NCBI RefSeq assembly: GCF_015694465.1
Contig: NZ_JADQDO010000013.1
Span: 1 to 64,000 of the forward strand
Length of the DNA stretch: 64,000 nucleotides
Reading direction: 5' to 3'
Source: Microvirga alba
Lineage (GTDB): Bacteria > Pseudomonadota > Alphaproteobacteria > Rhizobiales > Beijerinckiaceae
Of the stretch, positions 45,609 through 54,709 are shown piece by piece. Position 1 is the stretch's first letter; each line of letters starts with the position of its first letter. The position numbers were made by a program, and so were the translations under genes. Below the pieces are notes generated by a model. The model saw nothing but the letters and a program-made list of their open reading frames with translations, had not been told where the DNA came from and made no database searches.

Positions 45609-46898
45609 TCAGGCGGCGCGTCGGCTCGCCACAAGTTCCGCCACCATGGCTGCTGTCCAGGTAAAGCTGCCGCCGCCAAGCCCCTCGCCCGTCTGTGGAT
45701 CATAGTACTCGGCGAAGCCGCTCTTCTCGATCAGCGCCAGACTGTCGGAGATCACCTCGGCCGCCGCATCGTCCAGCCCGCAGCGCTTCAGGCCATCGGC
45801 AATGAGATAGTTGACGATGATCCAGATCGGACCACGCCAATAGCGCTTCGCCTCGAAGCGCGTATCCGCCGGATCGTGGCTTGCGATGCCATAGGCGAGC
45901 TGCCTGCGCTGAGCGCGGATGCGATCGCGAAGCTGGCGCTGCCGCTCCGGCGTTCCGACGCTCGCGACGAGCGGCAGGAAGCCGCCGATGGAGGGGCTGT
46001 CGACGAGTTTGTTCGCCACCCGGTCGAAGCACACATATTGCCCGTGTTTCTCGCTCCACAGCATCTCGAAGGCCGCGCGGGCCTTGGCGACACGCCAGCG
46101 TGCATCTTCCGCGATACCATCGACGCCGAGCACCTCGGCCAGATGCGCCACGTCTTCGTCGGAGCGCATAAGGATCGCGTTGAAGCCGGGATCGACGACC
46201 TGGAAGGGTGACGCGTCGTGCAGTTTCGAATTGTCCCAGCCCAACCCACGGAAGCACTGCACGAGCCAGAGATAGCGGTCGTATTCTGACTTATGCGGGC
46301 GCTGTCCGGCGTTCACATGCTGCGTATCGCGACGCTGATAGGGTTCGACGCCGTCCGTCGGAACCCGTGCCAGGGCTTCGTCCCAATCCACGCTATTGTC
46401 ACGGCCCGATTCCCACGGATGCAGGATCGCGATCAGGCCCGTGCCCTTCGGGTCGCGCATGTCGTAGAACCAGCGATGCCATTTCGCGGCCTTCGCGAGC
46501 AGAGGCCGAATACGCTCGGCCGCGAGATTCTTGTCGCGCGCTTCTTCATAAAGGCGGCGCAGCACGAGGCCCAGAACGGGAGGTTGCGTAATGCCGGAGG
46601 TCGGCGTCGGTCGGCCTGTATTCCACACGCCGGGGCCTGGAAAATAGCCGTCGTCGTTCTTGTGGAAGACGATGTGGGGCACCATGCCATCCGGCCATTG
46701 ATGGGCGAGAAGCGTCTCGATCTCGGTGAAGGCGCGCTTTTCGTCGAAATGGCGCTGCCCGAGAGCGGTCAGGCAAGAATCCCAGTTCCATTGGAAGGGA
46801 TAGAGACCTTTCGTGGGCACCGTGTAGCTGCCCTGGTCGTTGTCGGCCAGAATGCGGGCGGCGCGCTCAAAGGCGGCGTTGTAATCGTATGTCGACAT
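45609..46898 (-). CDS. GH63-like glycoside hydrolase (mannosyl/glucosylglycerate hydrolase-like)
   Basis: A 429-residue (alpha/alpha)6-barrel enzyme. FQWNWDSCLTALG near residue 40 carries the conserved WNWDS acid region. HPWESGRDNSVDWDEAL and YWRGPIWIIVNYL shape the site, and GEGLGGGSFTWTAA near the C-terminus carries the second catalytic Glu. There is no signal peptide. It is the last gene of the sugar importer operon, so it likely hydrolyses the imported glycoside. The ATG at 46898 has AGGAG six bases upstream; an upstream TTG at 46916 is less likely. Confidence 0.85.
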   Translation of the reverse strand: MSTYDYNAAFERAARILADNDQGSYTVPTKGLYPFQWNWDSCLTALGQRHFDEKRAFTEIETLLAHQWPDGMVPHIVFHKNDDGYFPGPGVWNTGRPTPTSGITQPPVLGLVLRRLYEEARDKNLAAERIRPLLAKAAKWHRWFYDMRDPKGTGLIAILHPWESGRDNSVDWDEALARVPTDGVEPYQRRDTQHVNAGQRPHKSEYDRYLWLVQCFRGLGWDNSKLHDASPFQVVDPGFNAILMRSDEDVAHLAEVLGVDGIAEDARWRVAKARAAFEMLWSEKHGQYVCFDRVANKLVDSPSIGGFLPLVASVGTPERQRQLRDRIRAQRRQLAYGIASHDPADTRFEAKRYWRGPIWIIVNYLIADGLKRCGLDDAAAEVISDSLALIEKSGFAEYYDPQTGEGLGGGSFTWTAAMVAELVASRRAA

Positions 46899-46912
46899 AG
46901 ACGGCTCCTGTA

Positions 46913-47950
46913 TCAATGAATAGCGGCGCCCGAGGCGCGGTCGAACCAGCGGATGCGGTCGGCTCTCGGCGCGAGCACGAGGGTCTCGCCTGGGGCGATC
47001 TTGTGGTCGTTTTCGATCACCGCGCGGAACAAATGTCCGTCGATATCGAGGGTGACGAGTTGGTGGGGCCCGAGTGGCTCGACGACGCGAACCTTGCCCC
47101 GCAAGCCCTCAGCGGCGCGCACGACGTCCTCGGGGCGAATGCCGAATTCGAGCGCCCCCTGCCCTGCGACCGCTGGGAAGGTCCGGCCGACGACGGCTAC
47201 ACCTCCAGCCTGCCGCTCGGCGGGAAGGAAATTCATAGGTGGCGACCCGATGAAGCTGCCGACGAAGCGCGTCGCCGGATCGCGATAGACCTCCGTTGCG
47301 GAAGCGGCCTGAACGATGCCGCCCTCGTGCATCACCGCGATTCGGTCGGCGAGGCTCATCGCCTCAACCTGATCGTGCGTCACATAGACCGTCGTCGTGC
47401 GGCTTTCCTGCAGAACGCCCTTCAACTCAGCGCGCATTTCCAAGCGGAGCAACGCATCCAGATTCGACAGCGGCTCGTCCATGAGCAGAACCGCAGGCTC
47501 GACCGCAAGCGCCCGCGCGACGGCGACGCGTTGACGTTGACCACCGGAGATCTGGTTGGAATAGCGGGACAGAAGCTGATCGATCCGCAACAGACCCGCG
47601 GCGCGCTTCACCCGGCGCTCGACTTCCGTATTCAGTATCTTCTGCATGCGCAGGCCGAACGCGATGTTCTCGAATACCGTCATGTGCGGGAACACCGCGT
47701 AGTTCTGGAACACCATGGCGATGCCGCGGGAGCGCGGAGGCAGATGATCCACGCGATGTCCGCCGATGCGAACCTCGCCCGCATTGGCGTATTCAAGACC
47801 TGCGATGATGCGCAGCAGCGTCGTCTTGCCGGAGCCTGAAGCGCCGAGGAGCACCATGAATTCCTGGTCGGCAATATGCATGTCGACCGTCTTGAGGGCC
47901 TGATAGCTCCCGAAGGTCTTGGCAACTCCAATGATGTCGATATCGGCCAT
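46913..47950 (-). CDS. Sugar ABC transporter ATPase (MalK/UgpC type)
   Basis: A 345-residue ATPase of the carbohydrate uptake family 1: P-loop LGASGSGKTTLLRI, Q-loop VFQNYAVFPHMTV, signature ISGGQRQRVAVARAL, Walker B LLMDEPLSNLDALLR and VTHDQVEAMSLADRI. The C-terminal regulatory TOBE domain includes EFGIRPEDVV. The frame extends to 48169, but the ATG at 47950 starts the family homology and follows the permease gene. It energises the two permeases upstream. Confidence 0.95.
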   Translation of the reverse strand: MADIDIIGVAKTFGSYQALKTVDMHIADQEFMVLLGASGSGKTTLLRIIAGLEYANAGEVRIGGHRVDHLPPRSRGIAMVFQNYAVFPHMTVFENIAFGLRMQKILNTEVERRVKRAAGLLRIDQLLSRYSNQISGGQRQRVAVARALAVEPAVLLMDEPLSNLDALLRLEMRAELKGVLQESRTTTVYVTHDQVEAMSLADRIAVMHEGGIVQAASATEVYRDPATRFVGSFIGSPPMNFLPAERQAGGVAVVGRTFPAVAGQGALEFGIRPEDVVRAAEGLRGKVRVVEPLGPHQLVTLDIDGHLFRAVIENDHKIAPGETLVLAPRADRIRWFDRASGAAIH

Positions 47951-47973
47951 GATGAAAACCCTTCCCAACCGGC

Positions 47974-48807
47974 TCAGCGGTTGGCGATTCCCCAGAGGGA
48001 GAACAGATATTTGCGAACGGCGAAGAGGAAGATGAGGGTCGGCAGGACGAGTGCCGCAGCGCCCGCGAATTTCAGCGGCAACGGCGAGACATCGAGGCTT
48101 TGCAAAAGGAAGGCGGTCAGCGTTCGATGCTGCACCGTCAGCACCGCCGCCGCGAAAACCTCGTTCCACGAGGTCACAAAGGCGAAGACGGCGGATGCGG
48201 CGATGCCCGGCACCGCGAGCGGCAGCACGATATGACGGAACGCGCCTATCCGCGTACAGCCGAGCGTCCAGGCCGCCTCTTCCAACTCCACCGGGATCGA
48301 CAGGAAGAGCGATGCCGTAATGAGGATCGAGAATGGGAGCGCAAGCGTCGTGTGGACGAATGCGAGCCCCAGAGCCGTATCGTCGAGGCCGGTGCGAATA
48401 TAAAGAACGGTGAGCGGGAGTGCCAGAAGCGGCAACGGAAAGGCCCGGGTCATCAACACTACCAGGCGGAAAGCCGACTTGCCGGGAAAGTCGAACCGCG
48501 CCAGCGCATAGCCGGCCGGAGCACCAAGGCCGATGGCGAGAACCATCGTCAACCCGGCGACGAGGACCGAGTTGAGAAGCGCCGTGGCGACGCCTTCATA
48601 GGTTGCGAAGAAATGCACGCTCTCGAGATTGAATTGCGGAACGGCCGGCTTGGGAAAGCCGATGACGGCTTTCGGCGAGCTCAGGGCGTTCACGGCTAGG
48701 AAATAGAGCGGCACCAGCACCCAGAGGCAGGCGGTAACCACAGCCGTGCCGATGAGAAAGTTGCCATTGCGCCGGATGACGGGGTTGCGAAGGGACATCG
48801 CTTTCAT
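47974..48807 (-). CDS. Sugar ABC transporter permease (MalG/UgpE type)
   Basis: A 277-residue inner-membrane protein with six transmembrane segments. It has the EAA loop EEAAWTLGCTRIGAFRHIVLPLAVPG, which binds the ATPase, and a FVTSWNEVFAAAV segment typical of MalG-type subunits. The start at 48807 overlaps the stop of the partner permease by four bases (ATGA), so the earlier frame start at 49218 is rejected. Expected to form the heterodimeric channel with the gene upstream. Confidence 0.93.
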   Translation of the reverse strand: MKAMSLRNPVIRRNGNFLIGTAVVTACLWVLVPLYFLAVNALSSPKAVIGFPKPAVPQFNLESVHFFATYEGVATALLNSVLVAGLTMVLAIGLGAPAGYALARFDFPGKSAFRLVVLMTRAFPLPLLALPLTVLYIRTGLDDTALGLAFVHTTLALPFSILITASLFLSIPVELEEAAWTLGCTRIGAFRHIVLPLAVPGIAASAVFAFVTSWNEVFAAAVLTVQHRTLTAFLLQSLDVSPLPLKFAGAAALVLPTLIFLFAVRKYLFSLWGIANR

Positions 48808-49658
48808 GCGCGCACTCCCGTGCGGTCGCGAAGCGCCCACAGCAACAGCACGGTGAAGCCGACCGAAATGGCAAGGATCAGAAGCGCGTAAGCCGAGGCG
48901 ACACCGTTGTCCTGGAAGTCGAATTGCCAGGCATAGGTTTCGCCCATGAGCACCTGGAGGTTCGTGCCCGCAAGCGCCGCGACGATGGCGAAGACCTCGA
49001 AGGCGAGAATGGTCCGCAGGATGAGCGCGGTCTGAAGGCTCGGCTTCAGGAGCGGCAGGGTAATGCGCAGGAAACGCTTCCATGCGCTTGCGCCGAATAC
49101 CTCTGCGGCCTCGTAATATTCGCGTGGAATCAGGCCCATTCCTGCAACGAGGATAACGAGCATGATCGCCGTGGCGCGCCAGACTTCCGCCAGGATGACC
49201 GCCGCGAAGAGAACCCACATGTTCTGATAGCTGAGAATGGTCTGCGGACCGGGGATCACGCCGAGGCCGGAGAGGATGGAATTAAGATAGCCCGTCTGTT
49301 CGAAGATCGCGAGCCAGATCAAGCCGGCGGCGAGATCGGAAATGCCGAGCGGGATGGTCAGGATATAGAGCAGCACATCCGCACGCCGCTGCACTTTCAT
49401 GACGAGGTTCGCTAAGGCCAAAGCCAGGATCGTCTGCAAGGGCACGATGATAAGCGTGAGCACGAAGGTGTTGCGCACGGCTGGCCCGAACTTCCAATCA
49501 CCGATCATGGTGCGGAAATGATTGAGCGAGAACGGCCCGCCGCCTTTCGGCGTGAAGGCATTCAGCGCCACTTCAATGAAAGGCAGCAAGAAAAACGCGA
49601 GCAGGAAGGCCGTCGCGGGCAGGAGAAGGGCATAAGGAAGCCAGCGCGTTTCCCGCAT
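48804..49658 (-). CDS. Sugar ABC transporter permease (MalF/UgpA type)
   Basis: A 284-residue inner-membrane protein. An N-terminal transmembrane segment (LLPATAFLLAFFLLPFIEVALNAF) is followed by about five more. The EAA loop is YEAAEVFGASAWKRFLRITLPLLKPSL. It pairs with the MalG-type permease that overlaps its stop. An intercistronic hairpin at 49689-49709 separates it from the binding-protein gene, probably giving the binding protein higher expression. Confidence 0.94.
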   Translation of the reverse strand: MRETRWLPYALLLPATAFLLAFFLLPFIEVALNAFTPKGGGPFSLNHFRTMIGDWKFGPAVRNTFVLTLIIVPLQTILALALANLVMKVQRRADVLLYILTIPLGISDLAAGLIWLAIFEQTGYLNSILSGLGVIPGPQTILSYQNMWVLFAAVILAEVWRATAIMLVILVAGMGLIPREYYEAAEVFGASAWKRFLRITLPLLKPSLQTALILRTILAFEVFAIVAALAGTNLQVLMGETYAWQFDFQDNGVASAYALLILAISVGFTVLLLWALRDRTGVRA

Positions 49659-49688
49659 AAGCGGTCCTCGCTCTCAAAAGAGATGGAT

Positions 49689-49709
49689 GCCGGCGGCAAA
49701 GCCGCCGGC
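49689..49709 (-). other. Intercistronic stem-loop between binding-protein and permease genes
   Basis: A perfect 9-bp stem GCCGGCGGC/GCCGCCGGC with loop AAA lies between the two genes. A weak T-rich stretch follows on the minus strand. Such hairpins commonly stabilise the upstream mRNA or cause partial termination. Confidence 0.6.
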
Positions 49710-49722
49710 AAGGAGGTTCGGA

Positions 49723-51012
49723 TTACTCGACGGTGCAGACGTTCTGGGTCGTCGGATCGGGCGCCCAGCACGGTGCTTTCGCTTCATCGAGGATCGACTT
49801 CACGACGTCGCCCTGTTGCGCAAGCACCGCCTTCACATCCTCGCCGCGCAGCACGATGCGCTGGAAGGTATCGGAAAACGCCTTGTTGAACTTGCCGTTG
49901 AGATCGCCGAGCCCGACGGGCAGCAGGCTCGGCTTCGCGTTCGACGCCGAAGACTGCGCCGCGACAGCAGCGCCGGAGAGCCGCACGGAAGGCGGCATGT
50001 CAGCGGGGAGCGTCACATCCACCACCGGGAAAAAGCCGGTTACGCGCAGCGTCGTGATCTGCGTCTCGGGCTTGAGCATGTAAGCCGCGAGTGCTTTCGC
50101 CTCTGCGGCATCCGGCGAGGTCTTCGGGACGGAAATACCGACCACGACCGGCATGAAGCCGCGGCCCGCGGGGCCAGCCGGAACCGGGAAGGCCACGAAG
50201 TCGTCCGGCATCTTGTCGAAAGCATCTTTCAGGCGCGCCGTGTGCTCCCAGGCGACCCAGACCTGACCGGCCATCAGAGGCTCTTGCATGAAGCCGTAAT
50301 TGTTGGAACCCGGATCGGTTTCCGCCCACAGGGCCTTGAAATCGCCCCACATCTTCTCGGCTTCCGGCGAACGGAACTTCACGACGTTCGAGCCGGTGTA
50401 GGACGGATAAAGATAGCCTTGGAAGAAGCGGTGGATCAGGCCTTTCGGACCAGCCGGAAGGCCGATCTTCGGCGAACCCGTGGCCTGGCGCATGGTCTTG
50501 CCCCATTCGATCAGCTGGGCATAGGTCAGGTTGTTGAGATCGGCGCCCTTCGGCAGATATTGGAGCGCCTTCTTGTTGGCGGCCATTATGTAGGTGGCCT
50601 GCATCCACGGCACATATTTCTGCTCGGAAGTTCCGAGCTTGCCCAGTGCCGCATATGCGCCGTTCACCTTCGCGCCCGACTTGCCGACCACGTCGGAGAG
50701 GTCGACGAAGCCGGAGGAGAAGGACGCGAGTTCGCCGTGCAGGCCGCCGATGATGCCGATCGTGCCTTTGCCCGCCTGAGCCTCGGCCCCGATGCGGGTC
50801 GCGAAGGGCCCCGGATCCTGCGCCAGATACTGGACAGGTTTGCCGAAGCCGGCGAGCACTTGCTCGCGCATCATCTTGGTCTCTTCGACCGGCGTCGCCG
50901 CGGTCGACCAGAACAGCAACGGATCGGCTTTGGCAACGCCGGTGGCGGCGGTCGTCATGAGAACGCTTGCAGTCAGAACGGCCAAGCGTTGGCCCTTATT
51001 GATACGAAACAT
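49723..51012 (-). CDS. Sugar ABC transporter extracellular substrate-binding protein
   Basis: A 429-residue family-1-type binding protein with a Sec signal peptide (LAVLTASVLMTTAATG, cleavage near AKA). The mature part contains the expected two-lobe pattern, including PWMQATYIMAANKKAL, FRSPEAEKMWGDF and WVAWEHTARL. An HxxE-like loop and aromatic residues fit a sugar site. It binds the ligand in the periplasm for the MalFG-type permeases downstream. GGGAGGGAAGT lies just before the ATG. Ligand unknown; the GH63-like enzyme hints at a small glycoside such as glucosyl- or mannosylglycerate. Confidence 0.9.
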   Translation of the reverse strand: MFRINKGQRLAVLTASVLMTTAATGVAKADPLLFWSTAATPVEETKMMREQVLAGFGKPVQYLAQDPGPFATRIGAEAQAGKGTIGIIGGLHGELASFSSGFVDLSDVVGKSGAKVNGAYAALGKLGTSEQKYVPWMQATYIMAANKKALQYLPKGADLNNLTYAQLIEWGKTMRQATGSPKIGLPAGPKGLIHRFFQGYLYPSYTGSNVVKFRSPEAEKMWGDFKALWAETDPGSNNYGFMQEPLMAGQVWVAWEHTARLKDAFDKMPDDFVAFPVPAGPAGRGFMPVVVGISVPKTSPDAAEAKALAAYMLKPETQITTLRVTGFFPVVDVTLPADMPPSVRLSGAAVAAQSSASNAKPSLLPVGLGDLNGKFNKAFSDTFQRIVLRGEDVKAVLAQQGDVVKSILDEAKAPCWAPDPTTQNVCTVE

Positions 51013-51032
51013 ACTTCCCTCCCTTTGTTACC

Positions 51033-51048
51033 TCAGGCTTTTGCCTGA
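51033..51048 (-). other. Small hairpin in the leader of the binding-protein gene
   Basis: TCAGGC/GCCTGA with a four-base loop lies in the 5' leader between the lacI stop and the binding-protein start, about 20 bases before the ATG. It may affect translation or end lacI transcripts partially. Confidence 0.35.
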
Positions 51049-51060
51049 TGGGTTCGATTA

Positions 51061-51080
51061 GCGCGCCCTATCGGGCGCGT
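51061..51080 (-). terminator. GC-rich hairpin overlapping the lacI-type stop codon
   Basis: CGCGCCC/GGGCGCG with a four-base loop spans the stop codon (51068-51070). No strong T-tract follows, so termination, if any, is partial and would leave the operon genes expressed at a lower level from the regulator promoter. Confidence 0.35.
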
Positions 51081-52120
51081 GGACTCGGCGCAGGTCCGTG
51101 GCTCCGGCGAGAAACGAACTCCGCCTCGATCAGGCGCGGGGAAACCGCCTCCATGCCTTGTTCGAGACACGCGACGATCATGTCGGCGACGATATGCGCC
51201 GCCTCGCCGCCGCGCTGGTTGAAGGTCGAAAGCGGGGGGTCCGCATAAGCCGCGATGGGCACGTCGTCGAACCCGACCACGGAAAGCTGGTCCGGTACGG
51301 AGATCCCGCGCCGACGAGCTGCCTCCAGGACCGCACAAGCCAGTATGTCCGTCAGCCCGATGATCGCGGTCGGTCGAGGAACGAGATCGAGCAGGCGTTC
51401 GGCCGTCTGCAAGGTCGCCGCCTTGTCGCCCTGCTGCGCTTCGAGCAGCGCTTCGGGCCGTATCGTCAGACCTCGCCCTTCCACCGCCGTCATGAGTCCG
51501 CGCTTCCGGAAATAGGCATAAGTATAGGGTTCGGTCGGCCCGATGACGGCGATGTGTTGATGCCCCAGATCCATGAGCATGTTGCCGAGATTAAACAGCG
51601 CTTTCTCACCATCGGTATCAACCCACGGATAAGGCGCGGTCGGCGTCAGGACTCGCCCGTGTGCCACGAACGGGAAGCCGCGTTTAAGAAGGAATGGAAT
51701 GCGCGCATCGTCCCGTGTCAGGCGGTTGATAACGAGGGCATCGACGCGCTGCCCGTCGATCAGATGCCGCAGGACGGCGAGTTGATCCTGTCCGGGAGAA
51801 ACGGTCGCCAGAATGAGGTCACGGCGATGTCCCGCGAGTCCATCGGCAAGACCCGTCATGAATACGCCGAGGAAGGCGTCGACGATGTCTCCCCGGATCG
51901 GGAGCATCATTCCGACGAAATCACTCCGGCCGGAAACGAGCATGCGACCCGCGCGGCTGGGAACATACTGGGCGGCTTGAGCGGCTTGCATCACGCGCTC
52001 GCGCGTCTTGCCGCTGACGTCAGGGTAGCCTGCAAGGGCGCGTGAAACGGTCGTAATAGAAAGGCCGAGCTCCTGTGCGAGCTCTTTCAGGCGCGTCTGC
52101 TTCTCCCCGGGAGCACGCAC
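51068..52120 (-). CDS. LacI family transcriptional regulator
   Basis: A regulator of about 350 residues. The helix-turn-helix RLKELAQELGLSITTVSRALAGYPDVSGKTRERV and hinge AAQYVPSRAGRMLVSGRSD are followed by a periplasmic-binding-like effector domain (VALVINRLTRDD-like and GLTDILACAVLEAARRRGISVPDQLSVVGFDDVPIAAYADPPL-type segments). The frame opens with TTG at 52135, inside an operator-like palindrome; GTG at 52120, five bases after GAGG, is the better start. It precedes the sugar operon and probably represses it and itself until the ligand binds. Confidence 0.9.
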   Translation of the reverse strand: MRAPGEKQTRLKELAQELGLSITTVSRALAGYPDVSGKTRERVMQAAQAAQYVPSRAGRMLVSGRSDFVGMMLPIRGDIVDAFLGVFMTGLADGLAGHRRDLILATVSPGQDQLAVLRHLIDGQRVDALVINRLTRDDARIPFLLKRGFPFVAHGRVLTPTAPYPWVDTDGEKALFNLGNMLMDLGHQHIAVIGPTEPYTYAYFRKRGLMTAVEGRGLTIRPEALLEAQQGDKAATLQTAERLLDLVPRPTAIIGLTDILACAVLEAARRRGISVPDQLSVVGFDDVPIAAYADPPLSTFNQRGGEAAHIVADMIVACLEQGMEAVSPRLIEAEFVSRRSHGPAPSPRAR

Positions 52121-52131
52121 TGGCACCTCGT

Positions 52132-52145
52132 CCAAAACGTTTCGG
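52132..52145. promoter_or_regulatory. LacI-type operator, site 1
   Basis: CCAAAACGTTTCGG is a near-palindrome with the central CG usual for LacI/GalR operators. It lies directly upstream of the regulator's likely GTG start. Its reverse complement matches site 2 in 13 of 14 positions. Confidence 0.6.
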
Positions 52146-52562
52146 ATAATGAGTAGAATGAGTGTGCCGCTGCTGTCAACGGGGCAGCAACCCTCCTTCA
52201 GGGCGCGGGGCCTTCTGGATCGGTGGACCTCGTGGATCAGAGGTGATCCGCGCCTCTCCTCTTGAAAAGGGAATCCGAAACATTTTGGGGTTGCGATTTC
52301 ATAATGGCAATCCGGCAGCGACGGGGCTCGGATGCCGTGGGATGTGTCAATCGATGGACAGTGCCCGCATTATTCTCGACGGCTGAGATAGTTCACATAA
52401 TGCGCAAACAACAGGTGAGGCTTGCCTTCAATCCGTAGTCATCTCCGCCGATCAGTTCAGAATGCTGGCCACCTGAGGCCGCGTGAGAGGTCAGGCGGCA
52501 TTCTATCCTCAGCGTTGCGACAGATCCCAGAGGATTTCCCCCTCTTTCTAGAGTCGGCTGCT
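52136..52562. other. Intergenic region between the lacI-type and histidine-kinase genes
   Basis: About 430 bp without a gene. It contains the two operator-like sites and presumably the promoter of the sugar operon. The histidine-kinase gene ends at 52563 in the same direction. Confidence 0.5.
52275..52288. promoter_or_regulatory. LacI-type operator, site 2
   Basis: CCGAAACATTTTGG differs by one base from the reverse complement of site 1 and lies 143 bp from it. Paired sites allow looping by a tetrameric LacI-type repressor. Confidence 0.5.
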
Positions 52563-53963
52563 CTACGTTTCAGAGCGGTCAAAGCCCATTCCTGATGTTC
52601 GGCGTTGAAGCCTAAGCACCAGACGGACCGAGGTCATTCGGTCGTCGCGTCCGAACACCAATGAACCATGATGGACTCTGGCGACGTCGGCGGCGATCGC
52701 CAAACCTAGCCCCGATCCCGTCGAGCGCTCCCCTTTGTGAAATGGAGCGACGAACTCTTGTGGCGCGGCCGCGAACCCATCGCCATCATCGCGAACCTCG
52801 ATCCACGCGTGCTCGGTGTCGGTGCCGACAGCGACAATCATCCGACTGCGCGCGCCATGACAGAGCGCATTGTCGATGAGATTGCCGAGGGCCTCGCGAA
52901 GGATGACGGGATCGCCCTCGATCGTTGGGGCGTTGGCTGCCGGCGCGAACGCTATGTCGACCTCGCGCGGCAGAGAAAGTGGCACCGACTTGGCCAGAAC
53001 GGATTTGGCGAGCGCGTTCAGGTCGATCGGGACAGTGGGAACGGAGTCCGCTCTATGGATCACCATCGCATGGTCTAGAAGTTGGCCTGTCAGATGCGCA
53101 AGTTCGCTTGCGCGCTCGCGAATGCGCTCGATAGCGCCCGCGCGCCTCGCGGGAGGCGCATTCGAGAGGATCTCCACCTGGGCGTCCAGCGCCGCAAGCG
53201 GCGTCCTGATCTGGTGGGCCGCATCGGCGATGAAGCGCTGCATCACCGCCATCCGGTCCGAAAGGCGACGCATAAAATCGTCTATGGCCTGGACCAGATT
53301 GCGGATTTCGACAGGGGGTTCCGCCTCCAGCGGCCTGAGATCGTCAGGGCGCCGGCTCATAATCTCGCGCTCGATACGCGTGAGAGGATTCAGTGCTACC
53401 TTGACCGCGAGGCCGGTGGCGACAAGGGCGAGAGCGCTCATCACCGCTATGACGGCCAGCGCCTTGAGCGTGAGGGCGCGCGCGAGGGCACGCCGGGCCT
53501 CGACGGTCTGGGCAACCACAATCGTCGCCCAGCCCCCCGCTGCTGGATCGTCAATGCGCCTGGCGACGGTAGCGATGCGGACGGATTGTCCCTGATAGGT
53601 CCCATCCTCAATCACGACGCCCGTCCTGGCCTGAGCGAGCGATACTTTGGAGCTGAGGTCCTCGTAGCCGGCCACGACAATCCCACGCGGGTCGACAACC
53701 TTGTAGAAGACGAGATCGTAGGCCGAGAGGGTCGCGATGGCCGAAGCCGGAGGCTCCAGCGCCACGACGCCGCCTTGGACATAGACGTTCTCCGCGATCT
53801 GCACCGTTCCACCGGTCAGCAACCGGTCATAGGCTTGCTGCGCTGCTACGGAGGCCGAGTGCCAGGCCGCGAGGCCGAGGATGACGGCGCCCGCTGCAAG
53901 CACCACCGAAAGCACAGCAATGATGCGAACCCGCAAGGAGAGGCGAAGATCAGAGCGTCGCAA
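52563..53963 (-). CDS. Two-component sensor histidine kinase (TctE-like)
   Basis: About 466 residues. Two transmembrane segments (IIAVLSVVLAAGAVILGLAA and a second near residue 170) flank a periplasmic sensor region with the TctE-type AYDRLLTGGTVQIAENV. A HAMP-like linker, the HisKA box FIADAAHQIRTPLAALDAQ, the N-box LIDNAL, DDGDGF and the STGSGLGLAIAADV ATP lid follow. The TTG at 53963 is preferred; it overlaps the regulator gene by 14 bases with GGGG upstream. The pair probably senses a small organic molecule handled by the adjacent transporter. Confidence 0.9.
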   Translation of the reverse strand: MRRSDLRLSLRVRIIAVLSVVLAAGAVILGLAAWHSASVAAQQAYDRLLTGGTVQIAENVYVQGGVVALEPPASAIATLSAYDLVFYKVVDPRGIVVAGYEDLSSKVSLAQARTGVVIEDGTYQGQSVRIATVARRIDDPAAGGWATIVVAQTVEARRALARALTLKALAVIAVMSALALVATGLAVKVALNPLTRIEREIMSRRPDDLRPLEAEPPVEIRNLVQAIDDFMRRLSDRMAVMQRFIADAAHQIRTPLAALDAQVEILSNAPPARRAGAIERIRERASELAHLTGQLLDHAMVIHRADSVPTVPIDLNALAKSVLAKSVPLSLPREVDIAFAPAANAPTIEGDPVILREALGNLIDNALCHGARSRMIVAVGTDTEHAWIEVRDDGDGFAAAPQEFVAPFHKGERSTGSGLGLAIAADVARVHHGSLVFGRDDRMTSVRLVLRLQRRTSGMGFDRSET

Positions 53964-54615
53964 GCTGATACCCCAACCCGCGCAGGGTACGGATTTCGAC
54001 GGGAGCATCGGCGAGTTTGCGCCGCAGGCGCGCGACAAACTGCTCTACGGCGTTCGGGCTCGCCTCCTGGTCGAAATTGAACAGTTGCTCAACGAGTTCC
54101 TCCTTAGGAACAATCCGGTCAGGCCTCGCAGCGAGAATTTCAAGAACCGTCAGCTCCCGCCGCGTCAGGTTGAGCGGCCGGTCGCCGATGGTGGCGATGC
54201 GCCCAGCCCGGTCGATTGAGAGCGGACCGAACCGCAGCAGGTTGTCCGGCTGCCCGGCGCTCCGCCTCAGCAGGGCGCGGGCGCGAGCCTCCAGTTCACC
54301 GTAGTCAAAGGGCTTGATGAGGTAGTCGTCGGCGCCCAGATCGAGCGCACCGATACGCTCGCCGACGGCCGAGCGAGCGGTGAGAACCAGCACGGGGGTC
54401 CGCAAGCGGCGGGCGCGCATTTCCTTCAGGATCGTCAGGCCGTCCCGTCCGGGCAAGGTCAGGTCGAGGATGACGAGGTCATAGGCCTGCACAGCCAAGA
54501 GCTCGGCCGCGATAAGGCCGTCCCGCTCCCAATCGACCGCATGACCAATCTTTTCGAGCCGCATCACGATTGCTTCGGCGATGTCGGCGGTGTCTTCGAC
54601 GACAAGAACGCGCAT
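53950..54615 (-). CDS. OmpR-family response regulator (TctD-like)
   Basis: A 221-residue regulator. The receiver domain has the acidic pair in VVEDTAD, the phospho-acceptor Asp in LVILDLTLPGRDG, Thr in VLTARS and Lys in LIKPFDYGEL. The C-terminal winged helix contains LNLTRRELTVLEILA and AVEQFVARLRRKL. GGGAGGGAA precedes the ATG. Its start faces the divergent ABC importer across 94 bp, a layout usual for TctDE systems that control a neighbouring uptake operon. Confidence 0.94.
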   Translation of the reverse strand: MRVLVVEDTADIAEAIVMRLEKIGHAVDWERDGLIAAELLAVQAYDLVILDLTLPGRDGLTILKEMRARRLRTPVLVLTARSAVGERIGALDLGADDYLIKPFDYGELEARARALLRRSAGQPDNLLRFGPLSIDRAGRIATIGDRPLNLTRRELTVLEILAARPDRIVPKEELVEQLFNFDQEASPNAVEQFVARLRRKLADAPVEIRTLRGLGYQLATL

Positions 54616-54709
54616 TTCCCTCCCCGAGTCAGGTCGGTGTCAGTTTTCCAAGATACCTCATTGGGTAAGCGCCCAAAAGTGCGCAGGGAAACGTAACAAG
54701 AGAGGGAGC

